Part shown: in pieces, positions 1 through 12,300 of the stretch
Position numbering within the stretch: position 1 is the stretch's first letter
Layout of the letters: each line of letters opens with the position of its first letter
Origin: Monosporascus cannonballus
Taxonomy: Eukaryota; Ascomycota; Sordariomycetes; Xylariales
Direction: 5' to 3'
DNA length: 64,000 nt
Assembly: GCA_004154925.1 (NCBI GenBank)
Contig: QJNS01000316.1
Span: forward strand, 1 to 64,000
The notes under the pieces: generated by a model
What the model was told of the DNA's origin: nothing
Database searches by the model: none
Seen by the model: the letters and a program-made list of their open reading frames with translations, nothing else
Program-made: the position numbers and the translations under genes

Positions 1-1862
1 CCCCCCCACATATGCAGCTCTTGAGATCAGGCTGGTGCCTTCTGCTTGCTACGGAGGGTTCTTGAAAGAAGGCACTGGAGTCCGTACATAGTTGCGCTTG
101 TCACGTCCCGGATGACCGATTATTTCGGATTTGTACTCGAGGAACCCGTCCGGCACGGTGCGGTGCCCACTTGAAGGAAGGCGGTGATATTTGCAACTGT
201 GAGAGTCCCCCGGTCACGCGGTGATATCCCACGTTTGGGACCCATGGGAGACCAGTGGCGCATATACGGGTTACATTCTGCTTATATACCTGGGCTAGAC
301 AGGAGAAAGTATTAAAGGGCTATTCATGCCATGCGACTGGATAGCGGATTCGCGACCCGTCAAGCGAGTGAACGGGCAAGGTGCGCGTAGTTGTGATAGG
401 GAACGGTTTTATATGATGCGATGGGCTTCTGCACCCAAAGTCGTTTAGAGCGCGTGTGGTGGATCGCTTAAGCTATAGGATGATCGTGTGTGAGGCCCTA
501 TTACTGTGGCTTGTTACCTATAGCCAGCGGTCAGGCGCTTAAAAGCCTACGGTCGTATTTCCGAAGACGAGAGCGAAGTCTAACTATATGCGTGGACACC
601 CCATCTCTCGAATAGAAGACCAAGGTAAGAACCGATGGTCCTGAGCCCGTCCGTCTCTTCGAGTTCCCCGGTATGCCCGCGGCACGACCTTCTCCCTGTC
701 GGGAACTCACTCCATCATCTCCGGCGTAGAATCCCGGCGGTCTTACGTATCGGTTCAAGCCACCCGGCCTATAACGCGGCAACGCATAGTAGAGCGAACG
801 GTGTGAGAATGGGATGCGGAGGCACCCACGGCCCGGGCCCGGGGACACGTAGTATACGTTCCCCCGGCCGCTCTTGCCTAGCACAGCGGGAATGCCCATG
901 GTGCCTTACCTCTGCCGGCGCATTCGTATTCATACGTATGTATGCGCAATGTCGTACCTTGTTACTATCGCGTGGCCACTTGGTTCTCACATCGGACCGT
1001 CACTCTGTAGTGAGTGGTTCGTTGACAATTTTCCTTCGAAGTGTTCCCCTTTTCGCGGTCATCGGCTGCCCTGCCAAGCAGGTGCGGACTCGATGCTACT
1101 TTTAAGCTTCTGAGCGACTGGCTACCACCACTGATTGCTTGTTCTCGCCTGTGTAGTGGCTACAGGGAAGTGTGCGAGATGTGGTCTCTGGACCTGAAAA
1201 CAGGGGCAGAGGTGATGTTCGCCTACCCGGGGGGACGTCGTGTGCGTGTCGGGTGGGCGTGATTAGTCGGGGTGATGTCGCGAACACAGATTAGGGGCAA
1301 GCAAGCAGCAACTCCTGCTTTAACGCGGGAGAAGGACAAGGCGGGGCACGTTGCTTGATACCAGACATTGCCCATTGGGAAGTTCGGCTCTGCTCATCGG
1401 ATATTGACCAGGAAAACCGACTGAGGTCGAGACGCTCTTCATTTGGCTGTTCTATTGAAGGTTCCTCGCGAATATCACGCTATGTAGGCTATATATAAGG
1501 TGGCATGCACCGTTGAAGAGTGACCTCGCACCCTTCCGTTTAAAGAAGCTGCAACGAGATCTAAAGCTCTAATCTAATCAACCACGCTTAATATGCCAAG
1601 TCTTTTAGAGGGAATGAGCGCTCGAGGTCGACGAAGAACCGTCTGAGCCGAAGTCGTAAGCAGGCGACTGGCTCACTTCGTTGCAGCCGCAATGAGATGC
1701 GGAGGTATTCATACCCCGTCTCTGACGAGGTTGCCGTCCTGTTTGGACTTTTGAGTATGGATCGGGACTCTAAATCTCTTCCTGCGAGAAGGCATAGTGC
1801 GATCTTTGAGCGGAACCCCGGGGTTCAAAGGGCCACGGGGTCCCGTCTGGTGGAATAAGCAA
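1..1862. other. Ordinary-composition stretch with no recognisable gene
   Basis: About 1.9 kb with balanced base composition, starting with a run of seven C. Reading frames on both strands are short (none above about 155 codons) and none resembles a family I know. There are no tandem repeats, LTR ends or intron-like arrangements I can defend. The last part must hold the 3' untranslated region of the aminotransferase gene, which ends at 1863 on the minus strand. Confidence 0.5.
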
Positions 1863-3257
1863 TCATTGCTCCTCCGGTACGACGACGCCCCACTCGTGTT
1901 GCGCCCGTCCGTACATGATGTCCGCGATCCAATTCTTCACTTGCAGGGTGATGGAGCCACCATCGCCCGCCTTGCCCATGGGGATCTGGATGTCACGTCC
2001 ACGGTGGTGGATCAGTGACACGGGGCAGATGAAGAACTGCAAAGGTATGTCAGCCACGATGGGGTCTCACAATCGCTAGTTATAGATTGGAAAACGCCTT
2101 CCCCTTGCATACTCACGACACTGGGAGCGGGACTGATGGACGGGCGAACTTACCGCAGTGCCAGCTGCGAATGCCTCGACTATTCTACCTTCAGAGTCCG
2201 CCTCCATCACTTCCTTAATCGTGTATTTTCTCTCGACGACCTCGGCTTCGCCTGTTAACCGCTCCCGGAGCAGCTGCAGTGCACTCCGTCTCGTGACGCC
2301 ATCCAAGATCAATCTGTCATCAAGAGGGGCAGTAACCAGCTGGGTCTTGCCTTCCTTCGTCCTCCACACCATGAAGAAATTGCTCGCTCCTGCTTCCGTG
2401 CACTCGCCGTCGGGGCCGTACAGCCACAGGATCTGGCCGAATCCCCTGGCGCGGGCCTCCGCGGTCGCCAGCAGAGAAGGGCCATAGTTGGCGCCGACCT
2501 TGGCGTAACCGAAGCCGCCCACCCACGCACGCACCATGTCATCCGGAGAGGTGTGGAGCTTCATGCCGCCGGGAGGCGTGTCCATAATGGGCATGAAAGT
2601 GACAATAATGTAGAGGAGCGCCTCAGACGGCGCTTGCACACCAAGCTGGGACTGCGTGCCAATCATGGTGGGGCGCAGATAGAGGAAGCTACCTGGCCGA
2701 TCCCTGGGCAGCCATTTAGGCCCGTCCACGGACATCAGCGCGATCATGAGCTTCTCCAGCTCTTCCGGAGGGAACGAGGGCAGGCTAATGCGCACGGAGG
2801 ACATCACCATGCGCTGAGCGTTGCAGTCCGGCCGGAAGAGGCGCAGCTTGCCGTCAAAACCACGGTAGGCCTTCAGGCCCTCGAAACACTCCGTGGCGTA
2901 ATGTAAGACGGAGGCAGTGGGCATTAGAGAAAGCGGGCCGTAGGGTCTGAGCTCCGGAGTGGCCCAGCCGGACTTGGCAGACCATTTTGCCATGATCATG
3001 TGGTCCGTGGCGACCGTTGCGTCGTCGATACTGTGTACTCCGGGGGGTGGTACATCGCGGGGCTCTTTCGTGAATGTGTATGTGAGTTTCGAAGCATCCA
3101 GTTCTTTCACGTTGCGCTGCGCGACGCCGTTGGCGGCGCCGTTCGAGGCGCCATTGGGAGAACCGTTCTCGGCCAACCGGTGTTCCACGGCGGCGGCAGT
3201 CAAGTTCAAATCCTGTTCGCCGGAATGGACGGTTTCCGGGATCGCTACGGGCGTCAT
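1863..3257 (-). CDS. Branched-chain-amino-acid aminotransferase (PLP fold type IV), two exons
   Basis: Catalyses reversible transfer of the amino group between leucine, isoleucine or valine and 2-oxoglutarate, the last step of branched-chain amino acid synthesis. Exon 1 is 3257-2154 and exon 2 is 2036-1863, joined across an intron at 2037-2153 (GTAAG donor, GCTGAC branch-like site, TTTGCAG acceptor, phase 0). The product is 425 residues, slightly longer than usual because of a low-complexity N-terminus rich in Asn-Gly-Ala (about residues 32-46). Visible motifs are the substrate loop ECFEGLKAYRG, the PLP lysine in YAKVGANYG, and the class-IV signature CTEAGASNFF. After the splice the C-terminus reads FFICPVSLIHHRGRD, as expected for the family. 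The reading frame is undamaged, unlike its neighbours. Whether it is mitochondrial or cytosolic cannot be decided; no clear presequence is visible. Confidence 0.95.
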
Positions 3258-3464
3258 TCTGTAAGTGCGTCTAAACGGCGTCCAAGCGATGAAAGTCTGA
3301 TATGATATGCCAAGACGAAAAACGAGAGTTGCCTGTTACCAACCAAGACTTAACAACAGGATATGTTGTTGAGCGGTCAGAGAAAAGGCAGGATGATGTG
3401 AGATAGCAAGACAGAAGGGAAGAAGATATAAATTTTAGACGATCTACCAGCCGTGGAGACAATG

Positions 3465-3484
3465 CCAATGACTCATTGGCCAAT
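3465..3484. promoter_or_regulatory. TGACTCA (Gcn4/CPC1-type) site between CCAAT boxes
   Basis: Upstream of the aminotransferase, TGACTCA occupies 3469-3475. It is preceded by CCAAT at 3465-3469 and followed by the palindrome ATTGGCCAAT at 3475-3484, which carries a CCAAT box on each strand. The cluster lies about 210 bp before the start codon at 3257. TGACTCA is the known target of the fungal general amino acid/cross-pathway control activator (Gcn4, CPC1, CpcA), and CCAAT is bound by the HAP complex. Regulation of this gene by them is inferred. Confidence 0.7.
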
Positions 3485-3485
3485 C

Positions 3486-4607
3486 AAAGTCTCTCGAAGT
3501 GCCAGAAGACGGACAAAGGAGAGCAGAATGTCAAGCGCAGGGCATTTCAAGACTATTCAATACGTTGATCTCCATGAGCATGGACAACAAGGATTACCCA
3601 CCTACCTAACAACCCGGCTAAGTCATATCTCGTCTCTTGCAAGGTATGCTAAATGCGAAAGAGAGCTGCATCCATCCGGGTTGTTTGGTCAACGGGGGGT
3701 TTCCGGCGGCTTCTTCGCCCTCCGGCTACCCACATTAGGTAGACAATATGTGGAATAGTTGACGGCGACTAGTGACGGCACGTCTGTAACAGTAGGTCTG
3801 GTGATCTGCATATGCACCAGGCGTGTCGTGGGAATACTTCCTGGCTAGCCGGCTTCGGTTGCACGCGGCGATTCCAAGTCATGTGGTGTGGATATGTTGG
3901 TTTAAAAACATCGGTAAGTATCCAGCGGAGGGTGCTTCTTTAATGGGACCCATTGTCCGGCCCGGCAAGCGGTGCTCGGTTCCAACTTTGCTTATCGGCC
4001 GTGTCATAGCCGCCTGAGGGTCTAGTTCCAAAGAAACGAGCTGGGAGGGGACTCTTCATCCCTTGGATTCTCGGCGTCGTCATGGTCCATGGAAGGCGGT
4101 GAAATTGAAGAGCAATGAAAACTTCTGCAGTCCGAGATCGCAACGGCAAGAGCGCACTTATACACGATCCTCTCCTGCCAGTCGCTCAACGTCCCACAAT
4201 TGCGGTGTTCGCTGTGAAGAGGCTGATTTGACGAGGCCGAAACCGTTATCTTGCGGAATTGACGAATTTGGTCCAATGCAACGTTAGGCCGTGAATTGCC
4301 GCAGCTAGGCGACCGTTGCCTTCCCCCATAAAAGTCTCCTGCTGTAAAAGGCGCTTGGCTGCCAATGTGAGGGGAACATGTATCTCCTTATGTCATCCTT
4401 ATCACTGCCCACTAATCAGATGTCGAAATGTGTTCGAAATCTGGTGTTGTGGGCAACCACTCCATTTCGAAGCAATGCGATACCAATGAACTGGTAATCA
4501 GACATAATGTCCTTTGACCGCTGCGCTAAGCATGTGTCCGGTTCGGATTCCGATATGTTCGCTGCCCGAACATTGAAACAACACGCCTGACCTTGGTGAG
4601 GCAAATT
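3486..4607. other. Intergenic DNA, no gene recognised
   Basis: Roughly 1.1 kb between the promoter side of the aminotransferase and the 3' end of the broken annexin gene. Only short open frames occur (under about 100 codons), with no recognisable motifs. No repeat, LTR or tRNA is seen. Confidence 0.5.
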
Positions 4608-7600
4608 TTAATAAACTCCCTGCGGTATCGACACGACCAACACTCCATACGACATTGGTGTATCGCCGCAACATCCTCCTCCCTCTTCAGTGTCTTGTGG
4701 TTCCTCCTTAATAGCTTCTACCTTCTCTACCCCCTTTATATCATCCGGCATGCGGGTTACACATAGCTCGCAGCAGAACAATCCCCACTCGCCAGACGTG
4801 CTATCTTTGACCGCGTCTTCGAGATCCTGGCCGTGACGCTGGCGATAGGGCCGCCTTGACGGCCGCCATATGCCCGCGGTCCCAATGGTAGCACACCAGG
4901 CGCAACGTTAGCAGCTCGCGACATAGCTCGTCACTCTTGGATGCCGTCAGCGCATGGTGTAGCAACAGCGCGTCACGCACTGGCTTATTAATCACCCCGT
5001 TTAGAATGTGCGCCAGAGGCTCGCCCTTGAGAGTGGCAAAATTAGTTAGCAGAGCAGCTCTCAAGTAAATATAAACGCGAAGCAAATGATGTAGGGAAAT
5101 GGATGGATAGATAAAGTAGATACATACCACTAGATTTGCGCACTTTTTCAACGCATCACGCGCAAAATTAGACTTGTACTCAACTTCATACAGCTTTAAC
5201 ACCTCTCGCAGATGCGCCGCGTTCCGCTGCACCACAATATCAATCATAGCTGTCTCGCCACCCTTCTCAGCATGCATTGCCTTATAAAGGGTCTTGGTAT
5301 CGTTCTTGACAAGCAATCTGTCAATTGGCAACGGGCGGCCGTCATGGTCGTACTCCTTATATGTTTCTCTTTAAGAACCATCAGCACCGCGTACTTAAAC
5401 TTGTCTTCCTTCGACTCCGTCTTTATACACTTGATAAGACTGTTGTCGTACTTCTCGTCGCTATAGCTGTCCTTAATCCTGCGTATCTCCTCGTTGGAGC
5501 GCCCCATCAGCGCCTCGATCAGTAGCTCACGCCGCGTCACGTCGCTTTGGTACCAGAAGCTTGCCCAATAAGCCTCGCTCTCCCACCGCCCTAGCGCTGT
5601 TGCGTAACACGCCTTCATCAGGCTCAGGTCTCCGTCGCGGAGGCGCACGCGGATGTGCTTGGCCACGTTCACACCCTTATGTTCGGGCCCGGCCTTGACC
5701 CAGCGCTTGTACTCGGCGCGCAGGTCCATCAGCTGCTCGTGCGTCATTCCCGGCAGGATCTCGATCAACGTCCCCGTGTCTGGAGGGCTCCGGTCGCCCT
5801 TAAGTGCCATAGCCAGGCGAGCAGCGTCATCAAGGAGGTTGTAGAAATGGACTCGCTGTAACGGTGGCTTATTAACATCGGAGTCGTCTGACCCTCTTCC
5901 GTCGTTGTCGGGTATCGAGGTGGAAGTTGTATTAGACCCCAACTCGTTGCTGCCACTGCGAGAGACTGGATCATCCGGGATGATGCTCGAGCCAGTGCTG
6001 CGCATGGGCTCTTTCTCCTTCCCTTTACTGCCGCCGCTGACGGCCACCGAGTTCGTCTCTGTGTGGTTGCCCTCTTCTCTTCTCCCGTCCTTCTCCCCAT
6101 CCTTTCCGGTGTCGCAATCTCCAGATGCTACCGGAAGGCCGCTGTCTTTCGGCTGCGTTGATGGTGAGTTCGTCTGGTCGAGCTTCTCACGGGTATATAT
6201 GAGGATTGACTGAATTATGAGATCATTTTCGAGGCTTTCGAGTTGTGCGTCGCCAGCCTCAGTGAGAAACCCCCACCCAAAACGTCTGCGGTCCTCCTTC
6301 AGTATCCCATCGAACAATGACTCCTCAACAAAGTCGCGTGATGGATCTTCGTGCCACAAAACCCCCCTCTTCTTTCTCGCTATCAAAAATATTGGGCAGG
6401 GTAAAACGGATAGTTTGGCCCACCTCATCCGTTCGATGCTGCTCTCCCAACCCAGCGACGTACGAAGCAATATACTTCCTGTATCCTCCCCAAGGTGTAT
6501 AAGGATTGGATGAGCATGGGTCGTGGCCATCACTACCCCAGGTTTGAATGCCGCTGGGATCTTCAAAGGTCGGCTTGATGTACCTCTCCGGATCATTCTT
6601 GCTTGTGGTTCTGCTTACCGGCTTGGAAGCAGCCGAGGAGCCTTTCTCCCCCTCAGAGCTCTCTGATCCCTCGTCTTCCTAAGTTGGCAGAGATTTCAGT
6701 GTGAGGAACCTCAAGTGGCCCACGATGTGATCTTCTAGGTGGGTAGTAGCGCTATCGGTGCCGCAGATTGGGCAAAGTTCAAACATGGGCCCAGTCGGCC
6801 GGGCATTTCTCTCGGCGAGCATGTGGATTTGTGCCTCTGTAAAAGAGCCTGCGTGGACTTCTCTCATGTGGTCTACGCAATTTTCCTGTGTGAGGAAAAC
6901 AAGTATGCCGTGAGATTTTGAGTTACAGCGCCAACGTAATATATGCCCGCGCATGTGCTGAAGCTAGTCCCTGCTATGACTGTACAGTTTTTCCGGCTCG
7001 TCGCACTCGTCGAACAGGCATACGTACGCGTCGAGGTCATTCATGACATGGGCCCTACAAAAGCTCTCAGCATTCGCCCAGTGCATGTACAAGTATAGAA
7101 GTTTCCTAGTCTGCGGTGCGAGAGCCGGCGGTCACCTACTTCCACTTCTTTTCGTCACTGACAGAGAGACTGGGGAGGGCGTAGAGGCAAAATGGGCAGA
7201 TGGCTTCTGCTATTGCCTTATTGCAGTTATTCCAATCCAGTTCCAGGTCAGTCTCGAGCATTGTCTCAGCTTCGGAGATCTTGTGGCAAAGCTCTGTGAA
7301 GCTATCGGCCGTTCTACGGTTATCCGGCTCCGTAAGGGGCTTCAAGGATTGCTGCCTGAGATACTCTTCGTAGTGAGAAAAGCCGGGGAGGGAATTCAGA
7401 TATGCTTTGTGCAACTCCTCCCGTTCCTTTTTTAATGTCCTATACCTTTGTTTGACCTGACCGTTGGGGGCAGGCGGGAAGACGAGATCCTCATCATTGC
7501 CGAGGGCAACCGTCTTTGTAGCTGAAACCACAGATGGTGTCGAGGCCTTTTTGAATTCGTCGGCGGCCAAGGTCGTGGCACTGACCGCTAGGGGCTGTAT

Positions 7601-8667
7601 GTTGCTTTTGGCAGGCATAACGTTCACGAGATGGGCGGCTTCGGCGGCCTCCAGTGCGAGAGGAACCTGTTGCTGAGTCCTGGGGGGCTCGACATTAGGC
7701 GGCGATATCGTCTTCTTGGCCCTGATGGGAGACCCTCCGTAACGAGACCTCCTATACAGGATTCTCTTCCGTCGTAGGACCATCAAAGAAGTAAGGCGCT
7801 GGCGTAGACTGTCCTCTATGCTAGGAAATCGTCCGCAGATGTAGTTGGCATAAAGCCCTTGCAGCAAAGGTTCTGCATTATTCCCGTCGTCGTCTTTGAT
7901 ATGATCTCGCCGCTTTAAGATTTTGCGACTCCCTACCGGTTCCCCGAATAGTGTTCGACAGCCGGTAGAGCAGACCTATCTCATCAGCCACAGCTCGAAC
8001 AGAGGAATCCAGCTTCTCATTCACGGCTGTCGAGGCGTCTTCAGGCTTTCCTTCCTGAGAGTCGGTCATGCTCTCCAGCAGGAATAAACCTAATCATAGT
8101 CAAGAAGGTTGGCCTGGATTCGGCAAGTAACCTGTATAAATTGGCGAACTGATTTTGCCCCCGACTGTTCGCTTCGGGCTAAACAATTCTCAAAATACGT
8201 TTCATGGCTTAGATAAAGAGAAGGAAGATGTCCCCCAGAGTCAATGGGCTCATCTCCATCACCAAACATTGGTTGTAATGCATGAAGAAGTTGAGGCCAC
8301 GAATCGTGATGTTGACGGCTATTTAAAGGCCATCTCGCATCCCAACAGGACTATCAAGCCACCCAATCCAATTAATAGATGGAGTTGTGGACCTACAGCT
8401 CTGGATGCTGTCAGTCAGGACCTCTAAGGGGCCAGTGACGGCGTCATGAACATCAGGTGTCTCTCTAAGGCGGTGGTCCATAGAAGCTCGTCTTCGAGCG
8501 AAGACGCCGATACTGGACGTTCAAATAGGGAATCTTGCAAGCTGATCCTCGACCAACGCGAGCTCTCGTGGATGGAGAGATGCGGACAAGTGAAGGCATT
8601 GCTGAAAGACGCAGAAGGCTAGCTCGGCGCTGCCTGCTATGGTTGTCTGCTGTGGCGATGTCGCCAT
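4608..8667 (-). pseudogene. Broken fungal C2H2-type / annexin fusion gene
   Basis: Reading the minus strand piecewise gives one long fungal protein. The N-terminus starts at ATG 8667 (MATSPQQTTIAG) and continues VEDQLARF and IGVFARRRASMDHRLRE. Then come LYRLSNTIRGTGRESQNLKA and SLMVLRRKRILYRRSRYG, Cys/His segments (CPFC, and CPIC followed by spaced His), and four annexin repeats ending SGEWGLFCCELC, with the natural stop at 4608-4610. Probable introns are 7055-7139 and 5026-5127, plus one near 8075-8130. Lesions: TGA at 8519-8521 where the family has Trp, a frame change near 7898-7904, TAG at 6964-6966 (Trp expected), TAG at 6679-6681, and frame changes near 6373-6376, 5364-5366 and 4848-4850, each in a short homopolymer. 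Annexins bind acidic membranes; type II calcium sites look degenerate. With seven breaks it is unlikely to make a full protein. Alternatively, some indels are uncorrected base-calling errors. Confidence 0.8.
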
Positions 8668-9302
8668 CTCGGTATGGTGGAGCATCTCACAATCTCTAGA
8701 AGAATAGAACTGTTGGGGGAGGGAGGATTCGGCCGCACAGCCGGGAGGCAATGACAGTTGGACTGGCAGGGCGACACCGCATTGTATGCCGCAGCAAAAC
8801 GGACCTGGCTTATGAGATTTGCGACGGCGGATTCTGGCATTTCGGCAGGTGGTGAGGCACCACCGTCCTTTCCTTCCGAAGCCACCGGTCGAACGTCGGA
8901 TGAATGTGAATATGCTGTAGTCAGCTAGCTGGCTTCCATCCAACGAACGCGAAACACGTGCTCCCGCATGATGCATTCGCGCAGTCCTTCATCGCACTGC
9001 ATCCACCCTCCTATTTGTCAAGGACGCCTGTGGAAAGGCGCTGCATCTCGTGAATTCTACATCTGAGAGAGAAATGGAGTGGAAAGGAAAGGAAAAACAG
9101 ACATTCAACCAGCTCCGACATTGCTATGGCTTGAAAGGTGCTGAGCCAGCTGACTGAGCAAGGTTCAAATTGTGTTTCAGAGGTCTTGTGTGGGCCATTT
9201 CCTCGGCGGCAGGCGTTGGGCTGCGGCGACACTAGCCGGCCCGCGCTCTGCCCCTGAGAGCGCTGACCAGGGGGAAAGGCTTCAAGAAGACAGACTGCCA
9301 AC
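8668..9302. promoter_or_regulatory. Divergent intergenic region
   Basis: About 635 bp separating the start of the broken C2H2-annexin gene (minus) from the S8 peptidase gene (plus), so it should hold both promoters. The plus-side start at 9303 has a good context (CCAACATGG). I see no convincing TATA box or known operator. Open frames here are shadows of the neighbouring exon. Confidence 0.4.
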
Positions 9303-12300
9303 ATGGCGCCAATCTCGGGGACTGCCCAGGGCTGCCAGATGGTGGATTTGGTGTTAGCGACATCTAAGTCAATCCTGCAGATAGCCAAACTCCTGAAGGG
9401 CCGCCAGACAAGCAGAGAGCTCAAGAAGTTCTACGGCCACTTGATGGTCCATTGCATTTTCGTTTCGGACCATGTCAACCGCATCAGGTCTGCGTTGGGC
9501 CCGGACAACGAGCTCATTGTCCGAATTTTGGATGTATTCGAGTCGCTTATCGCTTCCAAGGCAACGTACGGGGAGGCGACACACATGCACCCGAGGCAGC
9601 ACGCACTCAATAAACACCGGGATAGCCTGCGGCATCAGAGCATCGACGTCAAACTTGAATATGCCGAACAGTGTCTTAAGGTCGGGCAGCCTCCCGAACT
9701 ACGATTTGGGCAAGGGTTTGATGAGTCTTTCGACATGTGGGAAGAAGACGTCATCGCAAAATACCCTAAAGACGGTTCACAGTGGTCTATGGACGACCGC
9801 CCACCGCCGAATAAGAGAAGGGCCGAGCCGTCGTACGTCATGTGTAGTGCAGCGCAGTCGCTCTTCAAGGCTCTCACCGGCTCCACCAAGTGTGAGTGCA
9901 ATCCGACGCACGAGTTGGATGCCAGGCTCTGTCTGGGCACATACCGAAAGCCTGATATCGACGACACCAACGACTTTAATATGTTCCTCTCTGTGCAACA
10001 AGACTGGCAGGAGGTTCATGTACATACCGTCAGGGACAGTGTGGTGCGGTTCGTCGTGAACGACGAAATGCACCCCCGGCACAAGAAAAAGTTGGATTAT
10101 AAGCCCATGGTGGTCAAGAAGCTGTGCGAGCAGATACAGAAGATGCAAAAGATGGCCTCGCAGAGGCTCGAGTTCAAGATTGAGAAGGGCCAACTCTTGA
10201 AAATACGATCCGAGAGAAGCAGTTTCCGGATCGACAGAAAAAAAAAAAAAACCCTGTGTCGCTACAAGAATTCATCAAAGAGGGCTCCCGATCTTTGACG
10301 GAGAGGACCAAACGCATCCTTGCCGTGCTACTGAGCTACGCGGTGCTCCATCTGCACGGTACTCCTTGGCTCCAACCTACGTGGGATTCCTCGAAAATAC
10401 TATTTTTCCAAACACTGCCGTCTAAGATCCCCCTAAGGCCTTTCATTCAGACCCAGCTGAGCAGTCAAGACGTTGCCACCGATCCGAGCCGCCCCGGGCA
10501 GCAGGAAGATGGGGATTGTCATCCCCGCGATGACCTCTCGGACGGAGCTGATCCAGACGGGGTGGACCAGGACGATGTGGACCCAGACGACATCGAACAT
10601 CCATTCCCAACTCTCGTCATCCTTGCCGTTATGTTAATGGAGCTGTATTTGGCAACACCATTCGAGGTGCTTGCAAGGAACCGCGAATTTGAGTTTCCAG
10701 AAGAGACGGAGAATCGCACAAGGTCACTCGATGTGGCCTCGGTGTTTAATGAATATAAACGCGAGATCCCCCAGAACTCAAAATTCTATCACGCCATTGG
10801 AAAATGCCTCAACCCAAGGACTTGGGAAGGCGAGAGAGGCCAAAGGTTGAACGACCAGATGCTGAGGGCCACGATATATCAGGAGGTTGTCCGGCCCCTG
10901 GAGGACGAACTCTGTGACGCTTTCAACTACATTACCATCGAAGAGCTTGATAAGATTGCCGAGACAGTGAATGCCGGTAGCTGGGGGTAAACTATCCAGA
11001 CCCAGCAGGCAGGTGGTTATTGTAAGGAAGCGTCCAGCCCTCCAACCGAGGGAGCATTGCTCAGTCAGTTTCGTTATTTTACGGGGCCACAGGCTACATT
11101 TCGGCATCCATCATGTGTTGCCTGGAACTGGGACCCCCTAAGTTCCTCCCGTCCTATGCCAGGGCTGGGGCAGCAATTGGTCCCGGAATCTGAATACGAG
11201 GCTGCCAAGTTCTATGATGATGAGAAGCCCTCTGAAGCTCATTCCCGTACAGAGTACGTTCTCGATCATCTACTCTCCCCTCCCCTCTTTCTCTCCTTCT
11301 CTCCCTTCCCCCTTTTTGATGACATAAACAGGGCTTTTATTGCCTCTGGTTCGAGTTCGCTTCCCTCTCACCTATGGCTGGTTACCTAACGTAGAATCTT
11401 CAGGCTCGAGATGTACTTGAACTGGAAAGCAAAATGTAAAGCTGAATACAAGAAGTTCATAGAGCCGTACCTGCAAGACCCTCCTCAATCTCCCGTGAAA
11501 ATCGCAGTTCTCGACTCCGGCGTCGATGAGACCCACAACGCCCTAGATACAGGACAGATTAAGCTCAAGCGCAACTGGACTAATAAGTTTAAAAAGGCAG
11601 CTCATGACCGTGATGGACACGGTACCTTTACACCGAGTTTGATTGTGGATTACGCCCCCGATGCGGAACTATACATAGCCAAGTTTGCTGAGAAAAGACC
11701 GTCCAATCCTGGAATAATCGCAGGGGTATGATGCTTCAGTCTTCCAATACGTTGGCTGATTCGTATCACAGGCGATAAAAATTGCCGTGGATGATTGGGA
11801 GGTCGACATCATCTCCATGTCTTTTGGGCACCCAACGAACCAGATCGATGGTTACGGAGACCTTGAAAAGCCTCTTCTGTATGCACATTCGAAGAACGTG
11901 CTGCTGTTTGCGGCCGCCTCAAAAAGCGGTGCGAATCAGGATCGGGCGTATCCCGCCCGTGACCCACATATCATATGCGTCCACTCCACCGATTCGGATG
12001 GGAACCGGTCGAAGTTTAGCCCCACGGCGCTCACTCGTGACAGCAACATAACCACCATAGGTGAAGCAGTCCAGTCAGCCTGGCCGGTGGATCTCTGCGA
12101 CATGAGTGCAAACCCAGATTGTGTCCAATGCAAGTCAGGCACCTCATATGCGACGCCTATTGCAGTAGGCATTGCCGCATTCCTGCTGCAATATGCAAGG
12201 CTCCATCTGGCAGACAAGGCTGATATGCTAAGACGCCAGTCGAAGATGAAGGATGTACTCCTGAAGATAGCCGAAAAGACTCAGCAGTCCATAAGCTGGG

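Noticed and set aside
635..1105. Open frame of 156 codons on the plus strand (and overlapping minus-strand frames 531-899, 769-990)
   Set aside because: Overlapping frames on both strands, no recognisable motif, and codon use resembling random sequence.
1800..1850. tRNA-like T-arm (GGGGTTCAAAGGGCC)
   Set aside because: No matching acceptor, D or anticodon arms could be folded around it.
8521..8976. Minus-strand open frame of 151 codons taken as a separate gene
   Set aside because: Its last third is the N-terminal exon of the broken C2H2-annexin gene (start ATG 8667); the upstream part is non-coding and the end is the premature TGA.
9472..10059. Plus-strand frame of 195 codons and minus-strand frames 9635-9970 and 9777-10193
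   Set aside because: All lie antisense or out of frame to the DUF7580-S8 gene, which has the family motifs.
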